64,000 nt of DNA from WM-3-3 sp041660045 (GTDB taxonomy: Bacteria; Pseudomonadota; Gammaproteobacteria; Methylococcales; Methylomonadaceae): positions 62,001-126,000 of the forward strand of contig JBAZXA010000005.1 of the NCBI GenBank assembly GCA_041660045.1, in the 5' to 3' direction. The translations under genes and the position numbers were made by a program. The notes below the pieces were generated by a model, which made no database searches, was not told the origin of the DNA, and worked only from the letters and a program-made list of their open reading frames with translations. Of this stretch, positions 1-8,684 are shown one piece after another (within the stretch, counting starts at the first letter, position 1; each line of letters opens with the position of its first letter).

Positions 1-377
1 TATTTAATAGTGTTTGGGGTAAGCATGCTAAAGCTTATTTTACTGCTGAAGCATTGGCTGTTGTAGATAAAGTCCATCAGGATTTTTTTGAAGCGATACA
101 AACCAAAAAACAAAAGCTTGAAACTGAAGAACAACTAGCTAAGTTTTTTGCTGAACATGGTGTCAAGGAAGCGGATTTCCATACTGCTTTTAACTCTTTT
201 GCGGTCGATGCCAAAATGCGCCAAGCAGCTACCTTACCCGCACGCTATGGCATTACCGGCGTCCCTGCCGTAGTTATTAATGGTAAATACAAAACCAACG
301 GTTCCCTAGCCGGTTCCCATGAAAAAATGATAGAGGTCATGGATAAGCTTATCCATGATGAAAGCAAAACAAAATAA
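1..377 (+). CDS. dsbA: Thiol:disulfide interchange protein DsbA, C-terminal part (5' end outside window)
   Basis: Periplasmic oxidoreductase that introduces disulfide bonds into exported proteins. The frame is open from base 3, so the gene starts upstream; the signal peptide and the CXXC active site lie outside the window. What is visible is the end of the helical insertion and then the stretch GITGVPAVVINGKY, whose Val-Pro is the cis-proline loop that faces the active site in thioredoxin folds. The end is rich in Lys and charged residues, as in other DsbA proteins. The diguanylate cyclase gene begins 6 bp after the stop, so the two are probably cotranscribed. DsbA is the natural reading; another DsbA-like periplasmic thioredoxin (DsbL type) cannot be excluded without the N terminus. 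Confidence 0.88.
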   Translation, partial: FNSVWGKHAKAYFTAEALAVVDKVHQDFFEAIQTKKQKLETEEQLAKFFAEHGVKEADFHTAFNSFAVDAKMRQAATLPARYGITGVPAVVINGKYKTNGSLAGSHEKMIEVMDKLIHDESKTK

Positions 378-383
378 CGCCGC

Positions 384-1925
384 ATGAAAAAACCTACCTT
401 ACTGCATGAAGATGGCGATTGGAAAGCCAAATTCCTAAACCTTTCCGATCGTCATAGTAAAGCAGTCGAAAATTTGGAAGACAAACAGGAATTGCTGTGT
501 AAAACCATTGTCAAGCTTACCTTTGCCATATCCGATTTTGATCCTGAAATTGACCAGCACATGGTTATGCTGCGTGAACATCTAAAAAACGGTATTCAAG
601 ATCAGCAAATTAAATCTGAGCTGAATGAGCTGACCAACACCTTAGCCCGCATCAACAATACCAATAACAAGCCCAAAGCACTAGACACGTCCTTGCTATT
701 CGACTTTTTACTACGCCAATACGCCGACACGCCACAAGAACAAAGCCTATTACAACTAATACAGGCCTCCGAGCAAACACCGTACTACGACTCATCTAGC
801 TTATTTATCAATTTACTGAATATATTGCATGAAGAAGCCCCTATAAACCTAGCGCTAACAGATCCGAATAAACCCCAAATTGATGCCGATAGCATCAAAA
901 AACTGCTGCTGCAATTAATGGATGGTATAGATGTACCTGAACTATTTCTAGATCAAGCATTAAGTTTAAAACAGCAGTTGCTTGATCCCAAAAGCACAAT
1001 CCCCTTGGAAGCCATGCTTGATCGGTTTGTTACTTTGGTTCTAAAAATTAAGCAACATGTCCAAAAAGAACAACTGGAAATTGATAAGTTTTTATCGAAT
1101 TTGACAATACGGCTTAATGACCTCGGTAGCGCTATTACAGGGACTAGTTCTGCTGTCATGCAAGCCTCTATTGAACGGAACAAACTAGACCAATCGGTCT
1201 CAGAACAAATGAAAGCATTGCAAGAGGATTCAATCCTGGCTACCAAGCTTGAACCATTACAAGAAATAATCAACATCAAGCTCAGCCAAATTGCCCAAGA
1301 AATTGCCGATAACAATCAGTACGAAACAAAGCAGCGTAATAAATCCCAAGAACAATTGGATGCCCTGACGGTAAAAATTAAACAAATGGAAAGCGAATCG
1401 GCAGAGTTAAAATCTAAATTACAAATAGCCGAAACGCAAGCTATGAAGGATGCCCTCACTGGCTTACCGAATCGCTTAGCCTATGAAGAACAACTGGACT
1501 TGGCATTTTCCCACTGGCAACGCACAGGCTCAAGCTTTAGCTTGATCATATTTGATGTGGACCACTTCAAAGCCATAAATGACCGTTTCGGCCATAAAGC
1601 AGGCGATAAAGCCCTAATTATTATTGCTAAGCAATTAGCACACAATTGCCGTAAATCTGATTTTCTCGGCCGTATTGGTGGTGAGGAATTTGTTATGCTG
1701 CTAGCAGATACCGAAAAAACACAAGCTTTAAAATTGGCTGACCAGCTGCGCTTGATTGTGGAAAAAACCCGGTTTAATGCCAACGGTTCTGCTATCAATA
1801 TTACGATCTCCTGTGGTATAGCTGAATTTACCACTAACGACAACTTTGATACGGTTTTTGAACGCGCCGATCAGGCACTATACCAAGCCAAGCAACAAGG
1901 CCGTAACCAATGCTGCATTAATTGA
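384..1925 (+). CDS. Diguanylate cyclase with long helical N-terminal region (DgcH-like by synteny)
   Basis: Makes cyclic di-GMP from two GTP. The C-terminal GGDEF domain runs from about residue 354 (DALTGLPN at 356-363, FDVDHFK at 390-396). The active-site motif is GGEEF at 432-436. An intact inhibitory RxxD site (RKSD, 423-426) lies five residues before it, so the enzyme should be both active and product-inhibited. The first 350 residues are hydrophilic and mostly helical, with a Gln/Glu/Lys-rich coiled coil at about 315-353 that could dimerise the catalytic domains. There is no obvious membrane segment. The order dsbA, GGDEF gene, DUF2058 gene is, from memory, also that of Pseudomonas around DgcH. 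The stop codon directly abuts the stop of the convergent DUF2058 gene. Confidence 0.93.
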   Translation: MKKPTLLHEDGDWKAKFLNLSDRHSKAVENLEDKQELLCKTIVKLTFAISDFDPEIDQHMVMLREHLKNGIQDQQIKSELNELTNTLARINNTNNKPKALDTSLLFDFLLRQYADTPQEQSLLQLIQASEQTPYYDSSSLFINLLNILHEEAPINLALTDPNKPQIDADSIKKLLLQLMDGIDVPELFLDQALSLKQQLLDPKSTIPLEAMLDRFVTLVLKIKQHVQKEQLEIDKFLSNLTIRLNDLGSAITGTSSAVMQASIERNKLDQSVSEQMKALQEDSILATKLEPLQEIINIKLSQIAQEIADNNQYETKQRNKSQEQLDALTVKIKQMESESAELKSKLQIAETQAMKDALTGLPNRLAYEEQLDLAFSHWQRTGSSFSLIIFDVDHFKAINDRFGHKAGDKALIIIAKQLAHNCRKSDFLGRIGGEEFVMLLADTEKTQALKLADQLRLIVEKTRFNANGSAINITISCGIAEFTTNDNFDTVFERADQALYQAKQQGRNQCCIN

Positions 1926-2474
1926 CTACCAAATTAAATCGTCAGGAATTTGATAATTTTTGTAGGCTTCTTCTATAACACTGTTTTCGGCTTCCGCCTC
2001 AGCGTGGCTAACAACCAAACAAGCTTGGTCGCGCATAGCTATTTTTTGCCCAACTTCCGCCTCAACCAATTCAAATTTTTTGGCAAATTTAACCACAACG
2101 ACCTGGCCTGAAATAATTTTATCGCGGATTTGTTCCGTCACATATAGCGTTTTGACTTTGCCGCCAACATTAAAATGATAAGCTAGGCCATCAAAATCTT
2201 GGGCTAGCTTATTAGCTTCAATCAATTGCTTAATTTGCGCTGAAATCTGCTTGCGCTCTTCATTTTGCTGCCGTAACTGATTTAATTCACGGTCTTTCTC
2301 AATTTTTTCAGCCTGGGCTTTTTGAGCCAGCAGCTTGGCTTCATTATCTTGCTCGGCTTTATTTTTGCGCTGCAATTGTTCCTGCTTGCGCTTATCTGTT
2401 TTGGCCGTTTTAACTTGTGCAGAACTGGCTAAACCAGCTTTTAGCAACTGGTCTTGTAATGATTGTCGAGCCAT
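1926..2474 (-). CDS. DUF2058 (YaiL-like) protein
   Basis: A member of the DUF2058 or YaiL family, annotated as nucleoprotein or polysaccharide-synthesis accessory protein without a firm function. The opening ARQSLQDQLLKAGL is typical. A highly charged Lys/Gln/Glu coiled-coil segment at about residues 25-85 follows, then a compact C-terminal domain ending in YQIPDDLIW, the family's characteristic end. Length (182 residues) is normal. It is cytosolic, with no signal peptide. It is convergent with the diguanylate cyclase gene with no bases between the two stop codons, so any terminator for either gene has to lie within the other's coding sequence. Confidence 0.88.
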   Translation of the reverse strand: MARQSLQDQLLKAGLASSAQVKTAKTDKRKQEQLQRKNKAEQDNEAKLLAQKAQAEKIEKDRELNQLRQQNEERKQISAQIKQLIEANKLAQDFDGLAYHFNVGGKVKTLYVTEQIRDKIISGQVVVVKFAKKFELVEAEVGQKIAMRDQACLVVSHAEAEAENSVIEEAYKNYQIPDDLIW

Positions 2475-2821
2475 AAATCCTTATCCAAAAGCAGTAATGT
2501 TTAGTTTGTCCTAACACGCAGACGCTAGATTGATTCTGCTAGCAATAAATTTTATCATAAAAACTTAATCGGTAATCTATAGCCTATTTTATCTAAAGCA
2601 CGGCCAAGATTAACCTCTAGTTCTAAACTGAAGCCCAGCCAGCGTTTACATGGATCGAATTTTAGGCCTACTACGATATTTAAACTGCCTGTATTGCACG
2701 CTGGCAACTCATCTTAAGATTTTTTGTTGCTACCCTTGCATATTGAAATAACCTCGGGCATAGCAAAAAAATGAAACGACATCGCGTCCGGCTATACCGG
2801 TAACTAGTTTTAATCTTGCGC
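2475..2821. other. 347-bp gap with a probable gene relic
   Basis: No intact gene is seen between the DUF2058 gene and the dienelactone hydrolase gene. Both neighbours are on the minus strand. The gap holds the minus-strand reading frame described separately (2555-2782), which looks like coding sequence interrupted by a stop. About 80 bases remain upstream of the DUF2058 start, where its promoter would lie; I see no convincing sigma-70 pair there. The first 40 bases after the hydrolase stop hold no clear intrinsic terminator. Confidence 0.6.
2555..2782 (-). pseudogene. Probable relic of a small or truncated protein gene, interrupted by one in-frame TAA
   Basis: On the minus strand a frame opens at an ATG (2782), runs 22 codons to a TAA (2714-2716), and continues in the same frame for 52 more sense codons to a TGA (2555-2557). 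The second part has the composition of a real protein: it starts DELPACNTGSLNIVVGLKF and includes DPCKRWLGFSLELEVNLG and IGYRLPIKFL, with two Cys, alternating hydrophobic residues and few rare amino acids. It has no good start codon or ribosome binding site of its own. I do not recognise the family. It may be a gene fragment left by decay or a chance open frame; the residue mix makes decay more likely. Confidence 0.35.
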
Positions 2822-3604
2822 TTACTGAAAAACTTGTGCAAAAAGCGCTTGCATCGCAGCCCAAGACTTTTGGTCTGCTGCCGCATTATAAGCAATGGGG
2901 ATATGGTTGGCGGCACCTAGCTTATCCGCTTCTGGATTAGTAAAGCCATGCTTGGCTCCTGGGTAATCCACAAAATGGTATTCCGCTTTTGCAGCAGCCA
3001 TTTCCTGCTTAAATTCCGCAATACTTTCTGGGCTAACAAAATCATCATCAGCTCCATTTAACACCAATATTTTGGCTTTAACAGAACCTGGCTGGGCAGG
3101 GCTTTGGGTAGCCAAATTACCATGAAAACTGACTACCGCGTCTAAATCCACGCCCATTCTTGCCATGTCTAATACTGTAGAACCGCCAAAACAATAGCCT
3201 ATGGCTGCTATTTTTTTAGCATCAACATTCGGTTGTTGTTCTAACAAAGTTTTCGCCGCCAAAAAACGTAGTTTAGAGGTCTCCGCCTTATCATGCACAC
3301 TTTTAACAAATGCGGACGCCTCGCTAGCATGTTCAGTCACTTGGCCGTCCCCATACATATCCACCGCCAATGCGGTATAACCCAAGCCTGCCAACATGCG
3401 TGCGCGTTGGCGGGCATACTCATTCAAACCCCACCACTCATGGACAACTAAAACCCCAGGTTGTTTGCTGCCTTTACTGTCATCCCACACCAAATAACCT
3501 TTTAACACGGTACTTCCAGCTGGGTATGCCACATTTTCTTCATGTAACGCAGCCTGTAAGATAGGACTAAACAAAAACGCCAAACCTAGTAATGCATACT
3601 TCAT
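2822..3604 (-). CDS. Exported dienelactone hydrolase family protein
   Basis: Alpha/beta hydrolase of the dienelactone hydrolase family, predicted to cleave ester or lactone bonds; the true substrate is unknown. A signal peptide is visible (MKYALLGLAFLFSPILQA, cleavage after about residue 18-19), so it should act in the periplasm. The catalytic triad is in place: Cys138 in GYCFGGS, Asp187 or Asp188 in GADDDFV, and His219 in GAKHGF. Glu56 in the HEWWG motif corresponds to the conserved Glu of the family. Length is 260 residues, normal for a family member plus signal peptide. A paralogue without signal peptide and with a different residue at the Glu position lies at 44923-45642. A ferredoxin gene ends 53 bp upstream on the same strand. 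Confidence 0.9.
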   Translation of the reverse strand: MKYALLGLAFLFSPILQAALHEENVAYPAGSTVLKGYLVWDDSKGSKQPGVLVVHEWWGLNEYARQRARMLAGLGYTALAVDMYGDGQVTEHASEASAFVKSVHDKAETSKLRFLAAKTLLEQQPNVDAKKIAAIGYCFGGSTVLDMARMGVDLDAVVSFHGNLATQSPAQPGSVKAKILVLNGADDDFVSPESIAEFKQEMAAAKAEYHFVDYPGAKHGFTNPEADKLGAANHIPIAYNAAADQKSWAAMQALFAQVFQ

Positions 3605-3657
3605 CTTGATGCCCTCCGCTGAGTTAGTAGGTGCCGAATGTTACCCGGTAAAACCTA

Positions 3658-3903
3658 TTATTGGGTTAATTTCAAATACTTCTGGTATAGCGTTTCTTTG
3701 GTTTCAACATAATCTGGGTCTTTCGAAATACAATCGACCGGACACACTTCTACACATTGCGGTAAATCATGATGGCCGACACATTCGGTACACAGGTCGG
3801 GGTTAATTTCATAGATGCTGTCGCCTTGGGAGATGGCACCATTAGGGCATTCCGGCTCACAAACATCACAATTTATACAGTCATTATCAATTATCAGTGA
3901 CAT
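3658..3903 (-). CDS. YfhL-type 2[4Fe-4S] ferredoxin
   Basis: Small electron carrier of 81 residues. The first cluster motif is C9-x2-C12-x2-C15-x3-C19-Pro. The second is C38-x2-C41-x8-C50-x3-C54-Pro, whose eight-residue insertion is the mark of the YfhL or Allochromatium-type ferredoxins; Cys58 is an additional Cys after the second motif. The C-terminal tail (YVETKETLYQKYLKLTQ) is helical, as in this type. The start overlaps the end of coaD by 10 bp, which suggests translational coupling; a coaD-fdx pairing is common in gammaproteobacteria. The redox partner cannot be deduced from the window. Confidence 0.93.
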   Translation of the reverse strand: MSLIIDNDCINCDVCEPECPNGAISQGDSIYEINPDLCTECVGHHDLPQCVEVCPVDCISKDPDYVETKETLYQKYLKLTQ

Positions 3904-4391
3904 GGAGGCTCCTGGTTAAATTTTTCTATCAATCCTTTATGCACAACATCCGGAACAAAATCAGAGACATCACCATGCAAACGGGCAATTTCCCTAATCA
4001 TGCTGGATGAAATAAATTCATATTGCTCGGCAGGTGTTAAAAATACCGTTTCTAGATCGGGCGCCAAGCGGCGGTTCATACCCGCTAGCTGGAATTCGTA
4101 TTCAAAATCGGAGACCGCACGCAAGCCCCGTAAAATGACATGGGCGCCTTGCTGCTTGGCAAACTCCACCAACAAATTATCAAAGCCTATCACCACAACA
4201 TTGGCAAAGCCCACGGAAACAGCTTGTGCTAATGCCACCCGCTCAGTCATCGAAAATAAAGGCGCTTTACCTTTGTTTAAGGCCACCGCAACAATAATTT
4301 TGTCGTAAAACCTTGACGCCCGAGTAATTAAATCCAAATGGCCATTGGTAATGGGATCAAAAGTACCCGGATAGATTGCGGTAATTTTCAT
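3894..4391 (-). CDS. coaD: Phosphopantetheine adenylyltransferase
   Basis: Fourth step of coenzyme A synthesis: 4'-phosphopantetheine plus ATP gives dephospho-CoA. The nucleotidyltransferase signature is clear: YPGTFDPITNGHLD at residues 7-20 with the GH pair at 17-18, and the second ATP-binding motif ISSSMIRE at 127-134. Length (165) is normal. It lies between rsmD (60 bp upstream) and the ferredoxin gene (10 bp overlap) on the minus strand; rsmD-coaD-fdx is a usual gammaproteobacterial order. Confidence 0.97.
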   Translation of the reverse strand: MKITAIYPGTFDPITNGHLDLITRASRFYDKIIVAVALNKGKAPLFSMTERVALAQAVSVGFANVVVIGFDNLLVEFAKQQGAHVILRGLRAVSDFEYEFQLAGMNRRLAPDLETVFLTPAEQYEFISSSMIREIARLHGDVSDFVPDVVHKGLIEKFNQEPPCH

Positions 4392-4451
4392 AACTTATAT
4401 TGTTGAAAAAGCCCATTTTATACTAAGACAAGTTACTGAAAAAACTTAAAA

Positions 4452-5021
4452 TCATAGTGCCCTACTAAACAAGCGATAAGCCACTTCACCAGCGCTTTTA
4501 TTTTTAAGGCATTGCCAATTGTCAGGCATTCCGGTTAAATCAAGCTGCCGTTCTGTTTCCACGTAGATTTTTGCATACTTACCTAGCCAACCTTGCTGTT
4601 CCAAACTTTGGCAGGTAGGCATAACTAGTCCCCTACCAAAAGGGGGGTCAACAAAAGCAATATCATAAATTTCAGCAGTACCCGCTAAAAAACGCATAAC
4701 GTCTTTTTGCACTATAGTCACTTGCTGAGCGGAAAGCGCTTGTGCATTTTGCTGCAAACTCTGGCATGCGGAGATTTCTTGCTCCACTTGGGTAACCGCT
4801 TTGGCACCACGCGAAGCCGCTTCAAAGCCTAAAGCGCCACTGCCGGCGTACAAATCCAAACAGCGTGTACCCACGATGTCCATTTGCAGCCAATTAAACA
4901 AAGTTTCCCGCACCCTTGCCGGGGTAGGCCGTAAACCTGGCGCATCGACAAAATGTAGTTGCCGGCTACGCCAAAGCCCGCCAATAATCCTTAGCTTATT
5001 TTGCACTGGCGCTCTCACCAC
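4452..5021 (-). CDS. rsmD: 16S rRNA (guanine966-N2)-methyltransferase
   Basis: Methylates G966 of 16S rRNA on the assembled small subunit precursor. The Rossmann methyltransferase core shows the SAM-binding motif LDLYAGSGALGFEA starting near residue 55 and the catalytic DPPF motif at 125-128. The early RIIGGLWRSRQL and RPTPARVRETLFNWL stretches are family hallmarks. Length is 189 residues. The start overlaps the end of the upstream M16 peptidase gene by 26 bp. The usual neighbour on the other side in many gammaproteobacteria is ftsY; here it is the M16 pair. Confidence 0.96.
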   Translation of the reverse strand: MVRAPVQNKLRIIGGLWRSRQLHFVDAPGLRPTPARVRETLFNWLQMDIVGTRCLDLYAGSGALGFEAASRGAKAVTQVEQEISACQSLQQNAQALSAQQVTIVQKDVMRFLAGTAEIYDIAFVDPPFGRGLVMPTCQSLEQQGWLGKYAKIYVETERQLDLTGMPDNWQCLKNKSAGEVAYRLFSRAL

Positions 5022-6306
5022 CCACAGTAACGGTTTGTAAGATGCGCAAATCGATATGGCTATTAAAGGCTTGCTTAATCGAGTCTACACTGACTTGCTC
5101 GATGTTTTGTTGAAACGTGTCTAAATAATCTAGCGGCAAACCATAAAACCCAATGACACTAACATAATTAAGCAATTCTTTATTGGTATCAAAGCGCATC
5201 GCAAAACCACCGGTAATATTTTTCTTGGATGCTGTTAATTCTGCTTCAGTTGGGCCTTGGTTAATAAAATCCGCTAAGGTGGTGTTGAGTACTGATAAGG
5301 CTTCCGGCGTTTGGTCATTACGGGTTTGTAAACCTACCGCAAACGGGCCTTTTCTCAATAACGGTGCCAAGGAGCTGGACGCGCTATAGGCTAAACCACG
5401 CTTTTCCCTAATTTCATCAAATAATTTAGAAACCAAACCACCACCACCTAACACATGGTTACCAACATACAGGCTAAAATAGTCTTTATCGCCCCGGAAT
5501 GTACCCGGTTCACCCACTACAACATGGGTTTGTGAAGACGGAAACTTAATGTTTTGAATACTGGCCTGTGTCGGCATGACCACTTCTGGAATCGGCGCTG
5601 GTTTTTGCCCAGTCGATAAACCACTTAACAAACGCTTAGCGGTTTGTTCGGCTTGTTCGCGGTTAAGGTCACCAACAATAATAACAATGGCATTCGCTGC
5701 CACATAATAAGTTTTGTAAAAATGCCGCAGATCTTCAGCTTTCAATGGGGCAACACTTTCCTTAAATCCAGAACCAGGATGGCCATAAGGATGATCTCCA
5801 TATAAGGCTTTGTAAAATGCCACACTGGCCAATTCACCCGGGGATTCTTCCCGATGTTTTAAGCCTGCCAGCACCTGATTTTTTTCACGCTTAAAATCAG
5901 CCTCGTTAAAACTTGGTTTTGCCAAAATAGTTTGCAAGGTATCTAAGGCTTTATCCAACAATGGCTGTTCGGTTAAAGACCGTAACGACAGCCAGGCCAT
6001 GTCACTGGACACACCTGCACCCATCGATGCGCCAACGCTTTCAAAGCGCTGAGCGATGTCATCGGCATTCCATTTGCCAGCCCCCGTGTCCAGCAAGGCT
6101 GATGTTAACGCAGCCAAACCATACTGTTTGCCATCCCGGGCGCTACCCGCATCAAATACCACCTCCAAATCCACCATAGGCAAACCTTCGGTATGGACGT
6201 AGTAAACACGGCTACCTTGCGGAGTTTGCCAGTGCTCAATTTTTGCCGCTGACCAAACTACAGGGCTAAACAATAAAATAACAATCCCGATTAGACTAAC
6301 GCGCAT
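4996..6306 (-). CDS. M16 family peptidase-like protein lacking the zinc motif (non-catalytic partner)
   Basis: Periplasmic or envelope-associated pitrilysin-family protein with a signal peptide (MRVSLIGIVILLFSPVVWSA). The zinc-binding HxxEH is absent: the corresponding stretch is GLAALTSALLDTG at about 63-75. The family's substrate-binding Arg/Tyr element is kept (REKRGLAYS, around residue 310), preceded by a glycine-rich loop. This pattern is that of the inactive subunit of two-component M16 peptidases, where one subunit binds zinc and the other substrate. Its start overlaps the end of the catalytic gene (6296-7690) by 11 bp, which supports a heterodimer. Length is 436 residues. The substrate is unknown. 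Confidence 0.9.
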   Translation of the reverse strand: MRVSLIGIVILLFSPVVWSAAKIEHWQTPQGSRVYYVHTEGLPMVDLEVVFDAGSARDGKQYGLAALTSALLDTGAGKWNADDIAQRFESVGASMGAGVSSDMAWLSLRSLTEQPLLDKALDTLQTILAKPSFNEADFKREKNQVLAGLKHREESPGELASVAFYKALYGDHPYGHPGSGFKESVAPLKAEDLRHFYKTYYVAANAIVIIVGDLNREQAEQTAKRLLSGLSTGQKPAPIPEVVMPTQASIQNIKFPSSQTHVVVGEPGTFRGDKDYFSLYVGNHVLGGGGLVSKLFDEIREKRGLAYSASSSLAPLLRKGPFAVGLQTRNDQTPEALSVLNTTLADFINQGPTEAELTASKKNITGGFAMRFDTNKELLNYVSVIGFYGLPLDYLDTFQQNIEQVSVDSIKQAFNSHIDLRILQTVTVGGESASAK

Positions 6307-7690
6307 GATGCAAATCTCCTTGAATAGATGAACCAGCTACACCATTATTATCCGGTGTGCTATGGCCAGTTAGGGCTTGAGGTTCCAAATAAGCAATATT
6401 TAAGTGGTCTTCTATCAAATATTTACGCGCTACGGCACGCACCTGTTCAGCCGTGACTTGATTTACCTTATCGACATATTCATCAACTTTTTTCCAGCCC
6501 AAGCCCACCGTTTCCATCATGCCCAACTGCAAGGCCTGATAAAACATAGAATCACGCTCGTAGACTGCACTCGCTAAAACTTGCGCTTTAATACGGGCCA
6601 GCTCATCTGGGCTGATAAGCTGGCTTTGTAACTGGGCGACTTGGTCTGTCAAGGCTTTTTGTAAAGCCAACACTGATTTACCTTCCGCTGGCGTACCTTC
6701 CAACACAAACATTTCCGGCAATCTTGAGCTTAAGTCGTAGGCTGCGCTAGCTGAAATCGCAATTTGCTTACCCCGTACCAACTGGCTAGACAGCCTTGCG
6801 CTGCTGCCACCATCCAGCACACCGGATAGCACTTCCAGGGCATAGGCTTCTGACTCATCAGCCGCGGTTTTTAACGTAGGAACTTTATAGCCCATAATGA
6901 TATACGGCAGCTTGGCGGGTAGTTTCACCGTCATTTGCCGGCTACCGACTTGCTCAACTTCTGTTTGGGGTTTTAAAGGTTCTATCGTACTGGTCTTGAG
7001 CTCGGCAAAGTATTTTTCCGCCAAGCTAAATACCGCCTCGGGCTCAACATCGCCTACAACGACCAAAGTGGCATTATTGGGAGCATACCAACGCTGATAC
7101 CAAGCTTGTAAATCTTCCACGGTGTAACTGGCAATATCAGCAGGCCAACCTATCACCGGGTTTTTATAGGGGCTATTGCTATAAGCCATGGCCATAAAAT
7201 ATTCTTCCATTTTTGCCCGGGGCTTATCATCCGTGCGCATACGGCGCTCTTCGGTAACCACTTGTAGTTCTTTTTTTAATTCATCTGGCAACAAGTGCAA
7301 ATGACGCATCCTGTCCGCTTCCAATTCAAAGCTGACTTCTAAACGGGATTTGTTCATGGTTTGAAAATAAGCCGTATAATCACGGCCAGTAAAAGCATTT
7401 TCATCACCGCCATTTTCAGCAATGATCTTGGAAAACTCCCCTACCGGATGTTTGTCAGTGCCTTTAAACATCATATGCTCAAGCATATGCGAAATACCGG
7501 TAATACCGCCTGGCTCATAACTAGAGCCCACTTTATACCAAACTTGGGAGACTACGACAGGTGAACGGTGATCCTCTTTAACCAAAACCTTAAGGCCATT
7601 AGCTAATAGCCGTTCCGAAACTTTAGTTTCAGCAAGCGCAGTCAGCACTGGCAAATACAGTAAAGCGGCAACCATTAATCTTTTTTTCAT
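6296..7690 (-). CDS. M16 family zinc peptidase, catalytic subunit
   Basis: Insulinase/pitrilysin-type metallopeptidase, 464 residues, with a signal peptide (about residues 1-21). The inverted zinc motif HMLEH is at 68-72 and the third metal ligand is probably Glu148 in TEERRMR, 76 residues further on. Both M16 domains are present (N-terminal catalytic, C-terminal structural). It is the first gene of a minus-strand chain with the zinc-less partner, rsmD, coaD and the ferredoxin gene. Such paired peptidases are widespread in gammaproteobacteria and are thought to degrade peptides or process exported proteins. The 103-bp gap to cyoE should hold divergent promoters. Confidence 0.94.
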   Translation of the reverse strand: MKKRLMVAALLYLPVLTALAETKVSERLLANGLKVLVKEDHRSPVVVSQVWYKVGSSYEPGGITGISHMLEHMMFKGTDKHPVGEFSKIIAENGGDENAFTGRDYTAYFQTMNKSRLEVSFELEADRMRHLHLLPDELKKELQVVTEERRMRTDDKPRAKMEEYFMAMAYSNSPYKNPVIGWPADIASYTVEDLQAWYQRWYAPNNATLVVVGDVEPEAVFSLAEKYFAELKTSTIEPLKPQTEVEQVGSRQMTVKLPAKLPYIIMGYKVPTLKTAADESEAYALEVLSGVLDGGSSARLSSQLVRGKQIAISASAAYDLSSRLPEMFVLEGTPAEGKSVLALQKALTDQVAQLQSQLISPDELARIKAQVLASAVYERDSMFYQALQLGMMETVGLGWKKVDEYVDKVNQVTAEQVRAVARKYLIEDHLNIAYLEPQALTGHSTPDNNGVAGSSIQGDLHHAR

Positions 7691-7793
7691 AACGCTCTCT
7701 TAGAAATCTAGGTGACGGTGCATGCGACTATTTCAATAATCAATAGTTCGCAGTATTCTATACAATTATATAAAAGTTGGAATTTATTAAACC

Positions 7794-8684
7794 ATGACGA
7801 GCGCATCGGCCTTGCCGGCTTGGAAAAATTATCTTGAGCTCTGTAAACCCAAAGTAGTAGCCCTCATCCTCTTTACCGCCATAGTAGGTATGCTACTGGC
7901 AGTACCTGGCATGCCACCCATAGGCACCTTTATTTACAGCACCATAGGCATTGCCTTGGCATCTTCATCCGCAGCCGCGATCAATCACTTTCTTGATCAA
8001 AAAGCGGATGCAGAAATGGCCCGCACGCAAAACCGACCGTTACCCAAAGGCACTTTAAGCTCCACCAAAGTGTTAAGTTTTGCTTCGACTTTGGCGGCAA
8101 TTTCCATGCTGGTGTTGTTTTTTATGGTCAATATGCTGACTGCAGTGCTGACTTTCGTGTCCTTAATTGGCTATGCCTTCATTTATACAGCGTTTCTTAA
8201 ACACATGACACCGCAAAATATCGTTATAGGCGGTGCGGCAGGTGCTGCCCCCCCTTTGTTGGGTTGGTGTGCAATGACCAATGAGATCCACCCCTACGCC
8301 CTGCTCTTATTTTTAATTATTTTTGTTTGGACACCACCCCACTTTTGGGCTTTGGCCATAGCCCGCCGTAAAGAATACGCAAAAGCCAAAATCCCTATGC
8401 TGCCAGTTACCCATGGCGCTGAATTTACCCGTTTACATATCCTGTTATATACCGTTTTACTTTTATTGGTCACCTTAATGCCTTATTTAACGGGCATGAG
8501 CGGCTTGATTTATCTAGCGAGTGCTGCGCCCTTAAGCATAGCCTTTATTTATTACGCAAGCGCCATGATACGCAAAAAAGACGATGCCACCGCCATGAAA
8601 ACTTTTTGGTTTTCTATCATTTATTTAACGGCTGTGTTTAGCGCCTTACTGATTGACCATTATTTCAGGTTTACGCTGTTATGA
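7794..8684 (+). CDS. cyoE: Protoheme IX farnesyltransferase (heme O synthase)
   Basis: Integral membrane prenyltransferase that attaches a farnesyl group to heme b to make heme O, needed by heme-copper terminal oxidases. About nine hydrophobic segments are visible. The prenyl-diphosphate motif is N64-x3-D68-x3-D72 followed by ARTQNRPLP. No oxidase subunit gene is adjacent, so it is separated from the cytochrome oxidase operon that normally carries it. The stop overlaps the start of the ybiB-like gene by 4 bp (ATGA). Confidence 0.96.
   Translation: MTSASALPAWKNYLELCKPKVVALILFTAIVGMLLAVPGMPPIGTFIYSTIGIALASSSAAAINHFLDQKADAEMARTQNRPLPKGTLSSTKVLSFASTLAAISMLVLFFMVNMLTAVLTFVSLIGYAFIYTAFLKHMTPQNIVIGGAAGAAPPLLGWCAMTNEIHPYALLLFLIIFVWTPPHFWALAIARRKEYAKAKIPMLPVTHGAEFTRLHILLYTVLLLLVTLMPYLTGMSGLIYLASAAPLSIAFIYYASAMIRKKDDATAMKTFWFSIIYLTAVFSALLIDHYFRFTLL

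Noticed and set aside
2680..2916. 78-residue minus-strand frame across the 3' end of the dienelactone hydrolase gene
   Set aside because: It begins inside the hydrolase gene in another frame and is very rich in Arg/Lys/Cys, as expected for an out-of-frame shadow; the protein-like relic is in a different frame.
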